64,000 bases of DNA from an uncultured Rothia sp. GTDB taxonomy: Bacteria; Actinomycetota; Actinomycetes; Actinomycetales; Micrococcaceae. Both the position numbers and the translations under genes were made by a program. The stretch covers positions 62,001 through 126,000 of the forward strand of contig CAMIIP010000004.1 of the NCBI GenBank assembly GCA_946222285.1. The letters are read 5' to 3'. Positions 1 to 8,497 of the stretch are shown piece after piece (positions within the stretch are counted from its first letter, which is position 1; the number at the start of each line of letters is the position of its first letter). Under the pieces are notes generated by a model. That model was given only the letters and a program-made list of their open reading frames with translations, was not told where the DNA came from and searched no databases.

Positions 1-1132
1 GAGGCTCACCTAGCTTATGGCACTGGTCGGCAGGCAGAGCCAAGTCGCCCCAACGCAAAACCGGTGAGAGAGATAGCCCCGATTCATCGGTCTTTCCCAC
101 TTCTGCGTGCGACTCCACTAAGAGCTCCACCGAAGTTGGCTCTGCACAGGTCACCGCGATTTCAGAGCCGTTCAAAAGAATCGGCAGACCGATAATACGA
201 GCTTTATCTAGCACTCGCCACAGTAGCGAAGAATTGACGGCGCTGAGCGAAACCCAGTCCCGGTGCGAGGTATAGGCAGACTGCCAGGGGCGCGTTACCG
301 AATAGAATTCGGCAAACCAGCGTTCGTGCTCGGGATAGATGGTGTGGCTAGCAAAGCCACGGGAGAGATCGCGCTGAAAGTCTTCCCAACTCAGACCGCC
401 TTTGATCCATTTGCCGCGAGCGCCCATCATCAGGGGTCGAGCCTGAATACTTATCTGGGGAATCTTTGAATTGCTGCCTAGCGCAAATTTGGTGCCTACC
501 TGAAAAGTCAGGTCAAGGCCTCCCGAGACGCTGCGGGAATGATCGGCATCGAACTCGGGGCGAGCCGCTAGTGTATGGGAGAGTGAACGTCGCCACGCGG
601 GTATCTTGGATATTTTTTCTTCATTGTGAAGCTCCATCTCAAGAGGAAGATCCTTACGGTGTTCTGCCCGGCTTTCCAATTCAGAAGCGGCATAGACTCC
701 AAACTCTTCTAATCGTTTGCGAAAATCTGGAGAAATTCTGTTCTCTGCATGCTCAGGAACAGGGGTCTTGGAGCGCCAAGTAGAGGAGGAAGCGGTCAGG
801 GCTTTACGTGCTTTATCTGCTCGATCAATTGCCGTGAGCATGAGCGCTACCGCGTGTTTGCAGTCAGCATGAACGGGGCAGGTACAGCGGGCAGAGAAAG
901 CTAGCGAACCGGAAGTTTTTTCTGCAGGGAAGATGACGTTGGTGGAGTAGGGTTCCACACTATTGCCTGTGACGGTGCCCGAGAGAATCCGTGTGTCATC
1001 GTCATAGTTATACCGTGCTACGTGGCCGGCTCGCATGTACTGCTGCCCCCGTGAATAAGCCCCGTGTCCAACCTGCCGAATAATCTCAGCGGCGGTTACG
1101 GGTATTGCTGGAAAGGCAGTTGAATCGCTCAT
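1..1132 (-). CDS. SWIM zinc-finger SNF2-type helicase, N-terminal part (truncated by window edge)
   Basis: An open frame starts at an ATG at 1132 and runs off the left edge after 377 codons, with no stop. Residues 83-93 form a SWIM-type zinc finger (CTCPVHADCKH), followed by a hydrophobic AVALML stretch. SWIM fingers at the N-terminus are typical of large actinobacterial SNF2/DEAD-like helicases whose ATPase motors lie several hundred residues downstream. No Walker A motif is in the visible part, so the motor is inferred from family architecture. The finger probably binds DNA or protein. The gene appears monocistronic: the next gene on the same strand ends 90 bp upstream. Another SWIM-containing protein cannot be excluded. 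Confidence 0.75.
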   Translation of the reverse strand, partial: MSDSTAFPAIPVTAAEIIRQVGHGAYSRGQQYMRAGHVARYNYDDDTRILSGTVTGNSVEPYSTNVIFPAEKTSGSLAFSARCTCPVHADCKHAVALMLTAIDRADKARKALTASSSTWRSKTPVPEHAENRISPDFRKRLEEFGVYAASELESRAEHRKDLPLEMELHNEEKISKIPAWRRSLSHTLAARPEFDADHSRSVSGGLDLTFQVGTKFALGSNSKIPQISIQARPLMMGARGKWIKGGLSWEDFQRDLSRGFASHTIYPEHERWFAEFYSVTRPWQSAYTSHRDWVSLSAVNSSLLWRVLDKARIIGLPILLNGSEIAVTCAEPTSVELLVESHAEVGKTDESGLSLSPVLRWGDLALPADQCHKLGEP

Positions 1133-1221
1133 GAAACTCTCAACGGTGGGGTCAGAAGGTTTAACTTAACTAGACTAGCCGAGATGGATTTCTCCCGGGA
1201 AAGTTTGAAGTAAATAAAGTT

Positions 1222-2040
1222 TTAATGTGGTTCGCTCGTAAGTCTCGCTATTTTCTCTAGAGCGAGGTGGTGGATGGTATTGATGGCGTCGGTGAGATTT
1301 TCACTGCTTCCCTGATTGAGGGCACGAAACCATGTAGTGACTAAATAGTTATCCATCTGGTGCACTTTTAGCATGAAGGTATCTCCAGAGTAAACTCCGG
1401 CAAGGGTAATAGTTCCGTCGCTGTCAACGGCTGAAACGGGTTGGAAGAAAAAATCGTCTTTATGATTCGGGTAGAGGGCTTGGAGAGCTTGCCCGCAATG
1501 AGCAGCGTTGTTTTGGAAAGCTGACACGAGATCAGAGGCTACAGCTTTGCTAGGAGTAGAAAATACCGAGACGTAACCGGTGACCTGGTTAATTCCGTTT
1601 TGCCCTAAAGCAATTCGACGACGCTTACCATCTACCGTTTGAAAATTCCCACCGGGGGTCGTAACGAGACCTAATCCAAGTTGCTCATAAACGGAGCATT
1701 GATTGTTTACCTGTTCGGTGATGCTGGTGTCGTCAATCATTTCTGCCTTTTGTGTGGCAGGAACACGACTGGTGGTATTTTCCCACTCAGCGGCGGAGAA
1801 AGACTCAACGGTGGGGGAAGCCATGAGATAAGCGAAAGTTTTATACCCTCGAATATCTTGCTGTGTAGGTAAAACACTGTTCGCATCATTTTCCAAGGCA
1901 CTGGCTAGAGCCTGTGAAGAATCGTCTTTGTGCTCCTCGGGGTTGGGAGTAGCGGAAGCGCAACCACAGAGTACGGCGGTGCAAAGCGATATAGCAACGA
2001 GTAAGCGGCGGGGGAGCAAATTAGTTCTACGGAGAAACAT
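1222..2040 (-). CDS. Putative secreted lipoprotein of unknown function
   Basis: The 272-residue protein begins with a basic segment and a hydrophobic stretch ending in the lipobox LCGC (predicted lipidated Cys27), so it should be anchored to the outer face of the membrane. The mature part has two further cysteines (NQCSVYEQ and AAHCGQAL) that could form one disulfide. Size and layout recall the PknH-like sensor-domain lipoproteins of actinobacteria, but that is only a resemblance and I do not recognise the family. It is a single gene between a helicase and a toxin-antitoxin pair, so context gives no function. Confidence 0.7.
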   Translation of the reverse strand: MFLRRTNLLPRRLLVAISLCTAVLCGCASATPNPEEHKDDSSQALASALENDANSVLPTQQDIRGYKTFAYLMASPTVESFSAAEWENTTSRVPATQKAEMIDDTSITEQVNNQCSVYEQLGLGLVTTPGGNFQTVDGKRRRIALGQNGINQVTGYVSVFSTPSKAVASDLVSAFQNNAAHCGQALQALYPNHKDDFFFQPVSAVDSDGTITLAGVYSGDTFMLKVHQMDNYLVTTWFRALNQGSSENLTDAINTIHHLALEKIARLTSEPH

Positions 2041-2384
2041 TCAATTTTCCTTATGACGGCGAAGAAGTCTTACGTCGCCTACGGGATATAAAAGTAACTC
2101 ATGGTTGATGAGTGTCTGAACAAGGGAGATAATCCATCATAACGTTTTTGATTCAGAATCGTTTCTGCTACTTTCTCAATAAATTTTTGAAATGAGTATT
2201 TTATTTTATAAATCTGTGGGTTATGGTTTTAACCAGCTTCAAGAGATTCAACTGACAAGCTCCGACTAGTTGAACGCCAACCCCATGTTCACGGGTGGAT
2301 CGGATGACGAAGCGGTCTGTATTCGCGTTGTTAGCGTGTGTGTTTGCAACGAAGACTGGTACAGACAAGAGCACGTTGAAAGGA
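2041..2384. other. AT-rich intergenic region before the toxin-antitoxin pair
   Basis: About 340 bases lie between the divergent lipoprotein and the antitoxin. The first half is AT-rich and should contain the lipoprotein promoter (minus strand). The second half must carry the plus-strand toxin-antitoxin promoter. The antitoxin frame stays open upstream to a GTG at 2295, but the extra 30 residues do not look like an antitoxin N-terminus. I see no RNA gene or long repeat. Confidence 0.5.
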
Positions 2385-2612
2385 ATGCGCGAAAGCGCAG
2401 TGTGGCATATGACTACCACCGCTCGCCCCCACGAAATTATTCAGAAAAATCTTCAGACAGTAGCTGTACCAGTTCGGGGAGGGTACTCGGCTGTATCTAT
2501 CCAGGATTACACCCGGGTTACCAATGAACGTTCTGAATTTCTTAACTTTTTACTCAGCCCTAACCCTTCGGGAGTCCCTGCTACTGAGTACGGCGTTTTG
2601 CGAGCCGCATGA
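2385..2612 (+). CDS. Phd/YefM-like type II antitoxin
   Basis: A 75-residue protein whose second half has the Phd-type pattern: a beta segment (TVAVPVRGGYSAVSI), the QDYTRVTNERS stretch and the FLNFLLSP tail that lies before the toxin-binding region in this family. Residues 7-16 (VWHMTTTARP) resemble the N-terminal DNA-binding strand, one residue shorter than usual. The ATG at 2385 is chosen because it fits family length; its GAAAGGA sequence sits very close to the start, so the GTG at 2295 remains possible. It ends in an ATGA overlap with the downstream PIN gene, which suggests translational coupling. The product should neutralise that toxin and probably represses its own promoter. Confidence 0.6.
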   Translation: MRESAVWHMTTTARPHEIIQKNLQTVAVPVRGGYSAVSIQDYTRVTNERSEFLNFLLSPNPSGVPATEYGVLRAA

Positions 2613-3046
2613 GCCAGTTTTCCGGGCTTCTTCTCGATTCTGATGTGTTGGCTGAAATTCGTAAGGCAACCCCCGATCAGCAGGTGATTGCTTTTCTTCG
2701 AAGAAATTCTTATCGGGTTCTCTATATTTCTGTCTTGAGTCTGGGCGAGCTCAAAGGTCTCTACCCTTATCCAGAGACAGAGCGTTGGTTAGCTGAACTC
2801 ATGGAACGCTTCGGCGATCATGTGTTGGACATTGATGAGAAAGTTTCTCTGGAATGGGCTGGGCAACACGCAGAGTGCGGTCTTCACGCGGTGGGTTCTG
2901 AGAGAACGACGCCGCTACCCACCGCCGCTCTAGAGGGGCTGATCTCGGCAACGGCTAAGGTGCATCAGTTAGAGATTGCCTCGTCGAAGGCGGAAGTTTA
3001 TCGGCGGTGGGGCGTTCAGGCAGTTAACCCCTTTCTCGTTTCCTAA
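2609..3046 (+). CDS. VapC-like PIN-domain ribonuclease toxin
   Basis: The 145-residue PIN-domain protein has Asp10 in LLLDSDVL and Glu47 in SLGELKG, the first two metal-binding acids of the family. At the third acidic position the usual Asp is Glu109 (LEGLISATA). The fourth, normally in a TRN..DF motif, reads SSKAEVY and offers only Glu129. The GVQAVNPF tail matches the family. VapC toxins cleave RNA such as tRNA or rRNA when free of antitoxin. The two Asp-to-Glu changes may weaken metal binding. The gene overlaps its antitoxin by 4 bp and the convergent dehydrogenase by 4 bp. Confidence 0.75.
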   Translation: MSQFSGLLLDSDVLAEIRKATPDQQVIAFLRRNSYRVLYISVLSLGELKGLYPYPETERWLAELMERFGDHVLDIDEKVSLEWAGQHAECGLHAVGSERTTPLPTAALEGLISATAKVHQLEIASSKAEVYRRWGVQAVNPFLVS

Positions 3047-3822
3047 TAATCTCTGGTGCGAGAGATCGCTAAACCTACTAGATTTTGCGGAAGCGCTCTG
3101 CTTGCCAGCGCCATGACTCGGTAAGTGAAAGAGGGAATGATCTCTGCTTTTCCACGGAAATTGGCCTGTAACGCCGCTTGGACTACGTCTTGGGGTTGAT
3201 GCCAGAAGAAATTTGGTAATTGAGGTTCGGCGGTTTTCATGGCTCGGTGAAAACCCGAGCGGGTAAGCCCGGGGCAGACGACCGTAATATCGATCCCGCA
3301 AGAAGCGAATTGTAGATGCGCCGATCGGCTTGCCGAGAGAAGAAAGCCTTTCACTGCTGAATAGGTTCCGCCCGGTGTGTAGGCAGCAACTGATGCCACA
3401 TTGATAATACGTCCGCGCCCGCGCGTCACCATTTTTTCCAGAGCAGTATGCATGAGTAACAAAGGAACTTTCGCTAAGACGTCTACCTGGCGAAGATGCT
3501 CTTGTGCAGTGGCTGCTAGGAAATTTTTTCCCAGACCAAACCCGGCATTATTGACGAGAATTTCAACCGGGCGTGAATCTTGCTGGATGCGATTAACGAG
3601 CCGTGAAACGTCATTTTCGCTCAGTAAATCTGCCGTGATCACCTCGACCTCTACAGCGTATTGTTCGTGAATTTCTTGAGCAAGAGAGTGCAATGTGTTC
3701 TCGCGCCGCCCGCTTAACACCACCGAATATCCTAGTGCGGCAAACGTACGGGCAAATTCGGTGCCAATTCCCGAGGTTGCTCCAGTGATGAGCGCAAAAC
3801 TCTCTATATGTGAAGATCCCAT
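3043..3822 (-). CDS. Short-chain dehydrogenase/reductase (classical SDR)
   Basis: The 259-residue protein has the Rossmann dinucleotide motif TGATSGIG at residues 13-20, NNAG at 91-94 and a Ser144/Tyr154/Lys158 catalytic triad (NVASVAAY and YSAVK). SGRR at 37-40 after the second strand suggests NADP(H) preference. These enzymes reduce or oxidise carbonyl/hydroxyl groups in the cytoplasm; the substrate cannot be told from sequence. It is a single gene, convergent with the PIN toxin, and context adds nothing. Confidence 0.88.
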   Translation of the reverse strand: MGSSHIESFALITGATSGIGTEFARTFAALGYSVVLSGRRENTLHSLAQEIHEQYAVEVEVITADLLSENDVSRLVNRIQQDSRPVEILVNNAGFGLGKNFLAATAQEHLRQVDVLAKVPLLLMHTALEKMVTRGRGRIINVASVAAYTPGGTYSAVKGFLLSASRSAHLQFASCGIDITVVCPGLTRSGFHRAMKTAEPQLPNFFWHQPQDVVQAALQANFRGKAEIIPSFTYRVMALASRALPQNLVGLAISRTRDY

Positions 3823-3945
3823 GTGCCCAGTCTAGAGAGCTGAATCTGGGAGGTACCTTTAAATTTCGAAAAAAGTGATCACAATCAGAGTGAAATGTTG
3901 CTCTGGCTACGTGTTGAGGCTGAGTTCATGAAAAGATAAAAGACG

Positions 3946-5631
3946 ATGAAAACGACCACGATGCCCTCACCCAAACGATCGTTACCTATGCCCCTGTGGA
4001 TGCAGGGAGCCATCGAACTTTTGATGACCGCAACCCTATCGTTCTTGGCGGTGTTGGTATTGCTCTTGGCAGTGTGGTTTGCCGGTGGTTTTGACAGTAG
4101 GTCGCTGGTGGGCGTTTCTCAACTCTCCAGCCAAATTTGGTTGCTGATTCACGGAGTTCCCTTGAACCTGGATGTTCCGCAACGTAACAATTTTGCCGCT
4201 ATCTCTGGAACGCTGAGTTTGATTCCTCTGGGTCTGACACTCATTCCTTTAGCACTGTGTTTTCGTTCTGGCCGGCGTTTAGCGCAAGCATCATATGAAG
4301 GTCAGTTTTGGATTCCATTGGTATCTGGCAGTGTTGTCTACGCCCTCGTTTCTGGTGCGCTGAGTGTTTATTCTTCAACCTCAACTGTGAGTACTTCCCC
4401 TCTAACAGCTATCTTGGTTCCGTTGTGGGTGGTTCTTTTGGGAACCATTGGCGGCGCCTGGTACGAGTCACGCTCGTTAGCTCGCATGATTGGTGTGAAC
4501 GCCGCTGAATGGGTAGGTAGGTTTAGCCAGTATTCGCGTTGGACGGGATCTTACCTGTGGGCTGTGACGCGTTCATCCTGTGTTGCTTTGCTGGCTTTTA
4601 TTGCCGGCGGTGCCTTACTTTTTACCTTCGCCATTTTCTATAACTGGAACGATATTTTAGCGGTTTACCAGCTTTTGGGTGCTGGGGGAGTAGGCGATAC
4701 CGCGGTAACGCTTCTACAGCTGGGTGTTGTGCCTAACATGGTTGTATGGGCGATGGCATGGAGCACCGGTGCCGGATTCTCTATCGGTGAGGGAACGATT
4801 GCTAATCTATCGCAAACTTCTGTGGGCGCTATGCCCGCTCTGCCTGTGCTCGGTGCTCTTCCCCAGCCTGTTGAACCTTATTCTTATTCTGCTGTGCTGG
4901 TACCGATTGCGGCGGGAGCTATTGCAGGTTGGTGGTTCTTTCGCGCTGGCGAAAACCACCTCGATGAATGGTTCTCTTTGAAGATTCGTTTGCGCTGGGT
5001 GTCTGCCCCGCTATCTACTCTTTGCCTGGCGATTTTGGTTGCTCTACCTGCGGGTGTTTTAGTCTGTTTTATAGGCTGGTTTGCGCATGGATCGCTGGGA
5101 TTGGGCCGTTTCACTCATGTAGGGCCCACGCCCTGGTTCTTCGCTATTATGGCCTCTGCGTGGATTGCAGTGGGCGTTATTCTTGGCTCCGTTCTGGCTC
5201 CGCTGCTTGAACCAGATAATAGTCAAGAGCTAGAGAGATTCGCCGATACTGTAGCTGAAACTCGTCAAAAAAATCGTTCTCACGCAAAGCGTGGTTCGAA
5301 AAAAGCTAATTCACCATCGCTTCAACTGGCAGGACGCAAGCCGGTAGCTCTGGTAGAAAATGACAACGTATCTACCGATTCACCGGATTTGCCCAAGGAG
5401 CAAAAGACGAAGAAGAACCTTCCGCCAGCTATAAAGCTGGATGCTGTGGCTAAGCAGACAGACCTTGAACAGAAAAATCTTGAAGTCAAGGAAAACCAAC
5501 AGAGAGATAGCGAATCAGACAGGACCAAGAAAGCCGAGAAAGAAGAACCTCAGCCTGCTCATCGTCCCGTGATTCGCCGTCCTAAATCGCGCCAGCGCAA
5601 GCGCTCTGAACAAACACGCAACGAACCTTAG
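3946..5631 (+). CDS. PerM-like polytopic membrane protein (DUF6350 family)
   Basis: The 561-residue protein has an N-terminal hydrophobic portion with roughly eight to ten membrane segments (residues about 17-430) and a charged, Lys/Glu-rich cytoplasmic tail of about 130 residues. A large membrane protein immediately before purN-purH matches the mycobacterial order perM-purN-purH, where PerM supports cell division and persistence. The assignment therefore rests on topology, size and synteny. ATGAAAACGACC at 3946 is used, with weak Shine-Dalgarno support; the in-frame ATG at 3961 is an alternative. It ends 6 bp from a convergent small membrane-protein gene. Confidence 0.7.
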   Translation: MKTTTMPSPKRSLPMPLWMQGAIELLMTATLSFLAVLVLLLAVWFAGGFDSRSLVGVSQLSSQIWLLIHGVPLNLDVPQRNNFAAISGTLSLIPLGLTLIPLALCFRSGRRLAQASYEGQFWIPLVSGSVVYALVSGALSVYSSTSTVSTSPLTAILVPLWVVLLGTIGGAWYESRSLARMIGVNAAEWVGRFSQYSRWTGSYLWAVTRSSCVALLAFIAGGALLFTFAIFYNWNDILAVYQLLGAGGVGDTAVTLLQLGVVPNMVVWAMAWSTGAGFSIGEGTIANLSQTSVGAMPALPVLGALPQPVEPYSYSAVLVPIAAGAIAGWWFFRAGENHLDEWFSLKIRLRWVSAPLSTLCLAILVALPAGVLVCFIGWFAHGSLGLGRFTHVGPTPWFFAIMASAWIAVGVILGSVLAPLLEPDNSQELERFADTVAETRQKNRSHAKRGSKKANSPSLQLAGRKPVALVENDNVSTDSPDLPKEQKTKKNLPPAIKLDAVAKQTDLEQKNLEVKENQQRDSESDRTKKAEKEEPQPAHRPVIRRPKSRQRKRSEQTRNEP

Positions 5632-5637
5632 TTCTCT

Positions 5638-6060
5638 TTACCGGTTACCCACAAGAGACCCGAGGAGCTGATCTTCAAGCTGCTGGCTGCACCGACCTTG
5701 CCGCTCGATGGTGAGAGCACCGTTGATGCATTCGGCGTAGGCGTTGGTTTGCTCAACAAAGATGAGTTGGATGGTCGTGCCAAAAGCGAGGTAAGCGATG
5801 CCGAGTAGGAAGAGAACGATAACGGTGTAAGCGAATCCGGAACTTTTGGCGCGGGGCATCACAAAGAGAGACCAGATGCCCGTTATCAGAGCAAGGATTT
5901 CAAAAACTAGCGCAGCAACCAACCACCAGCCGGTGTAGAGCATAAAAACGTAGGCGAGAATACCCGAGCCCAGCATCACACGTTGGAGAATACGGATTTT
6001 CTCTAGGGCAGCTTTTTGCTGGGCAGGGATTTCTTGGATTGCTTCTATGTTTTCAGACAT
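5638..6060 (-). CDS. Small membrane protein of unknown function
   Basis: A 140-residue protein with a charged N-terminal helix (IPAQQKAALEKIRILQ), three predicted transmembrane segments (about residues 30-48, 50-68 and 78-103) and a short polar C-terminus with two cysteines (AYAECING and GRCSQQ). I do not recognise the family. It converges on the PerM-like gene and diverges from purN across 39 bp, so its promoter probably overlaps the purN control region. Confidence 0.6.
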   Translation of the reverse strand: MSENIEAIQEIPAQQKAALEKIRILQRVMLGSGILAYVFMLYTGWWLVAALVFEILALITGIWSLFVMPRAKSSGFAYTVIVLFLLGIAYLAFGTTIQLIFVEQTNAYAECINGALTIERQGRCSQQLEDQLLGSLVGNR

Positions 6061-6099
6061 AGGAATAAGACTACCTGCGTCTGCGGTAAACTTTCTCCT

Positions 6100-6687
6100 A
6101 TGCGTATTGTGGTGATGGTTTCAGGCTCCGGCACAAATTTACAGTCGATTTTTGACGCCGTTGCGGCGGGGCAGATCGAGGTTGAAGTTATTGCCGTGGG
6201 TGCCGATAAACCCTGCCTAGGTATTGAGCGTGCTGAAAAAACCGGAATTGAGACGTTCCTGATTGAACCTGCTCATTATTCTGACCGAGTAGACTGGAAT
6301 CGTGCCTTAGAAGAAAAAATCGCCTCTTTTGCACCGGATTTTGTGGTCTTCGCGGGGTTTATGCGAATTGTTGATGCGGAGCTGGTGAAACGTTTTGAAA
6401 ATCGCATTATCAATACGCATCCCGCGCTTCTACCTTCTTTTCCCGGTGCTCACGGAGTGCGCGATGCCCTGGCGCACGGTGTCAAAATAACCGGATTAAC
6501 CGTTCACTTTGTTGATGCGGGGGTAGATACCGGACCAATTCTCGCACAAGCGGCAGTAGCGGTTGAAGAGAATGACACCGAAGAAACCTTGCACGAGCGC
6601 ATCAAAGTCCAGGAACGAAAGCTACTCGTTCAAACTATCGGGGAGCTGGCACAGCAACAAGCCGCTTCAACCAGTCCACAGATTTAG
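6100..6687 (+). CDS. purN: Phosphoribosylglycinamide formyltransferase
   Basis: PurN transfers a formyl group from 10-formyl-THF to GAR in the third step of purine synthesis. The ATG at 6100 gives the usual MRIVVMVSGSGTNLQS start and 195 residues; the frame is open further upstream but those residues are not family sequence. NTHPALLPSFPG (residues about 106-117) holds the catalytic Asn/His pair and HFVDAGVDTGPI the conserved Asp region. It is followed by a structured gap and purH, so the two probably form one purine unit. The 10-formyl-THF donor is made by FolD, encoded about 6 kb downstream. Confidence 0.95.
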   Translation: MRIVVMVSGSGTNLQSIFDAVAAGQIEVEVIAVGADKPCLGIERAEKTGIETFLIEPAHYSDRVDWNRALEEKIASFAPDFVVFAGFMRIVDAELVKRFENRIINTHPALLPSFPGAHGVRDALAHGVKITGLTVHFVDAGVDTGPILAQAAVAVEENDTEETLHERIKVQERKLLVQTIGELAQQQAASTSPQI

Positions 6688-6798
6688 GTTCTTGAGCTTC
6701 AAGAGCCGAAGCCAAAGGGTCGGGGCTTACACCGACCCAAGCCATCAGCCCGTTTCAGAACCACCTCTGAAATCGGGAATCAGAAATTGGAGTCATTT
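6688..6798 (+). promoter_or_regulatory. Structured purN-purH intergenic leader with consecutive and competing hairpins
   Basis: Two clear hairpins lie here. One pairs GGGTCGG (6717-6723) with CCGACCC (6732-6738) around an 8-nt loop. The other pairs CCCGTTTCAGA (6749-6759) with TCTGAAATCGGG (6766-6777) with one bulged T. A weaker CTTGA/TCAAG hairpin precedes them. AAGCC copies before and after GGCTT (around 6724-6728) could form mutually exclusive pairings. GGAG at about 6789-6792 is the purH Shine-Dalgarno. It could be an attenuator or an mRNA processing site. It does not match the ZTP (pfl) riboswitch core. Confidence 0.4.
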
Positions 6799-8406
6799 GT
6801 GAGTCTTATTGAACTCGACCGCGTTCCCCTCAAACGTGCCCTTATTTCAGTATTCGACAAAACCGGTCTAGAAGAACTGGCTCGCGGTCTTAACGATGCC
6901 GGCGTGGACATTGTATCTACCGGTTCCACTGCCTCAACCATTGCTGCCGCCGGCGTGCCAGTGACCGAAGTTTCAGATATCACTGGCTTTCCCGAGTGCC
7001 TTGAAGGGCGGGTGAAGACTCTGCATCCGCGTGTTCACGCCGGTATTCTTGCTGATCGTCGTAAGCAGGAGCACCTCGATACCCTGGGACAGATGGAGGT
7101 TGAGCCTTTCGATATTGTGATTGTTAATCTCTACCCCTTCGTCGATACTGTAGCTTCGGGTGCAGATCAAGATGCCATTATCGAGAAAATTGATATCGGC
7201 GGCCCCTCAATGGTTCGGGCAGCGGCTAAAAACCATCATGCAGTATCTGTAGTGGTTGATCCGAAGCGTTATCAGGACGTTGTTCGCGCAGCGTCCGAGG
7301 GCGGTTTCACTCTCGCCGAGCGTCGTCGCCTTGCTTCGGCTGCTTTCGCGCATACCGCAGCCTACGATACTGCCGTTGCCACCTGGACGGCCCAGCAGTT
7401 TGATAGGGACGAAGATGCTAACTACTGGCCCCCTTTTGCCGGTCTTTCTTTTGAACGTTCAGAGTCCCTGCGTTACGGCGAGAATCCTCACCAGAAGGCG
7501 GATCTCTACGCCGATCCTGCGGCAGCGCCGGGCATCGCCCAGGCAGATCAGCTCGGCGGCAAGGCAATGAGCTACAACAACTTTGTTGATGCCGACGCCG
7601 CTCTACGTGCCGCTTTCGACTTTGCAGAACCCGCCGTTGCTATCATCAAGCACAACAACCCCTGCGGTATCGCCGTAGCTACTCCGGGTGCTGCTGATCC
7701 GGTGGCAGATGCTCACGTTAAGGCTCACGCTTGCGATCCGCTCTCTGCCTATGGCGGAGTGATTGCTACCAACAGCGAAGTCTCCGAGGGTATGGCGCGC
7801 ACGGTCAAGGACATCTTCACCGAGGTCATCATTGCCCCCTCCTACAGCCCTCAAGCACTAGAAATCCTGCAGACCAAGAAGAACCTGCGTATTCTGGTTC
7901 TTCCTGAAGGCTATGGACGAGACGCTCTAGAATATCGTCCAGTATCCGGTGGCGTGCTCTTCCAAGAAGCAGACCGCCTCCAAGCTGAGGGAGATAACCC
8001 CGCCAACTGGGAACTCGTAGCCGGTGAAGCCGCCGATGAAAAAACTCTCGCCGACCTCGCCTTCGCCTGGCGGGCTCTGCGCGCGGCAAAATCTAACGCA
8101 ATTTTGTTGGCAAAGGACGGTGCATCGGTAGGTATCGGCATGGGACAGGTTAATCGTGTAGATTCCTGCAAGCTCTCGGTCGAACGCGCTAACTCTCTCG
8201 CAGGAGAGGCAGAACGAGCCCGCGGTGCGGTAGCAGCTTCGGACGCATTTTTCCCCTTTGCAGACGGCCTGCAGGTTCTGCTCGATGCTGGCGTGCGCGC
8301 TGTCGTACAGCCTGGCGGCTCCATCCGAGACGAAGAAGTAATCGAAGCAGCTAAAGAGGCAGGCATCACCATGTACACCACCGGTGCACGCCACTTCTTC
8401 CACTAA
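6799..8406 (+). CDS. purH: Bifunctional AICAR transformylase / IMP cyclohydrolase
   Basis: PurH performs the last two steps of IMP synthesis. The N-terminal MGS-like cyclohydrolase domain (about residues 1-190) begins [15 protein letters not shown] and carries the STGSTAST phosphate site and the [12 protein letters not shown] segment. The C-terminal transformylase domain includes [11 protein letters not shown], the IKHNNPCG motif with catalytic Lys-His, and [12 protein letters not shown] near the end. GTG at 6799 is preferred over TTG at 6787 because GGAG sits seven bases upstream, giving 535 residues, a normal length. A long perfect hairpin follows the stop. Confidence 0.96.
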   Translation: MSLIELDRVPLKRALISVFDKTGLEELARGLNDAGVDIVSTGSTASTIAAAGVPVTEVSDITGFPECLEGRVKTLHPRVHAGILADRRKQEHLDTLGQMEVEPFDIVIVNLYPFVDTVASGADQDAIIEKIDIGGPSMVRAAAKNHHAVSVVVDPKRYQDVVRAASEGGFTLAERRRLASAAFAHTAAYDTAVATWTAQQFDRDEDANYWPPFAGLSFERSESLRYGENPHQKADLYADPAAAPGIAQADQLGGKAMSYNNFVDADAALRAAFDFAEPAVAIIKHNNPCGIAVATPGAADPVADAHVKAHACDPLSAYGGVIATNSEVSEGMARTVKDIFTEVIIAPSYSPQALEILQTKKNLRILVLPEGYGRDALEYRPVSGGVLFQEADRLQAEGDNPANWELVAGEAADEKTLADLAFAWRALRAAKSNAILLAKDGASVGIGMGQVNRVDSCKLSVERANSLAGEAERARGAVAASDAFFPFADGLQVLLDAGVRAVVQPGGSIRDEEVIEAAKEAGITMYTTGARHFFH

Positions 8407-8426
8407 GGCTCAGCAAACCTAGTAGG

Positions 8427-8472
8427 TATATAGTTTGACCCCGCAGGAATACCTGCGGGGTCAAACTATATA
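8427..8472. terminator. Perfect 21-bp inverted repeat between convergent purH and VWA gene
   Basis: Bases 8427-8447 are exactly complementary to 8452-8472 with a 4-nt AATA loop; the GC-rich core is ACCCCGCAGG. The AT-rich stem ends put U-rich RNA on either strand, so it probably terminates both convergent transcripts. The perfect match is longer than a typical intrinsic terminator. Confidence 0.8.
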
Positions 8473-8497
8473 GATGCCAGTGAATCTAACTGCTTCT

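Noticed and set aside
6688..6798. ZTP (pfl) riboswitch upstream of purH
   Set aside because: The conserved pfl 3' core (CCGCCUGGGCA-type) is absent; only simple hairpins are visible.
7911..8403. Long ORFs antisense to purH
   Set aside because: They mirror the codon bias of purH on the opposite strand and show no protein-family features.
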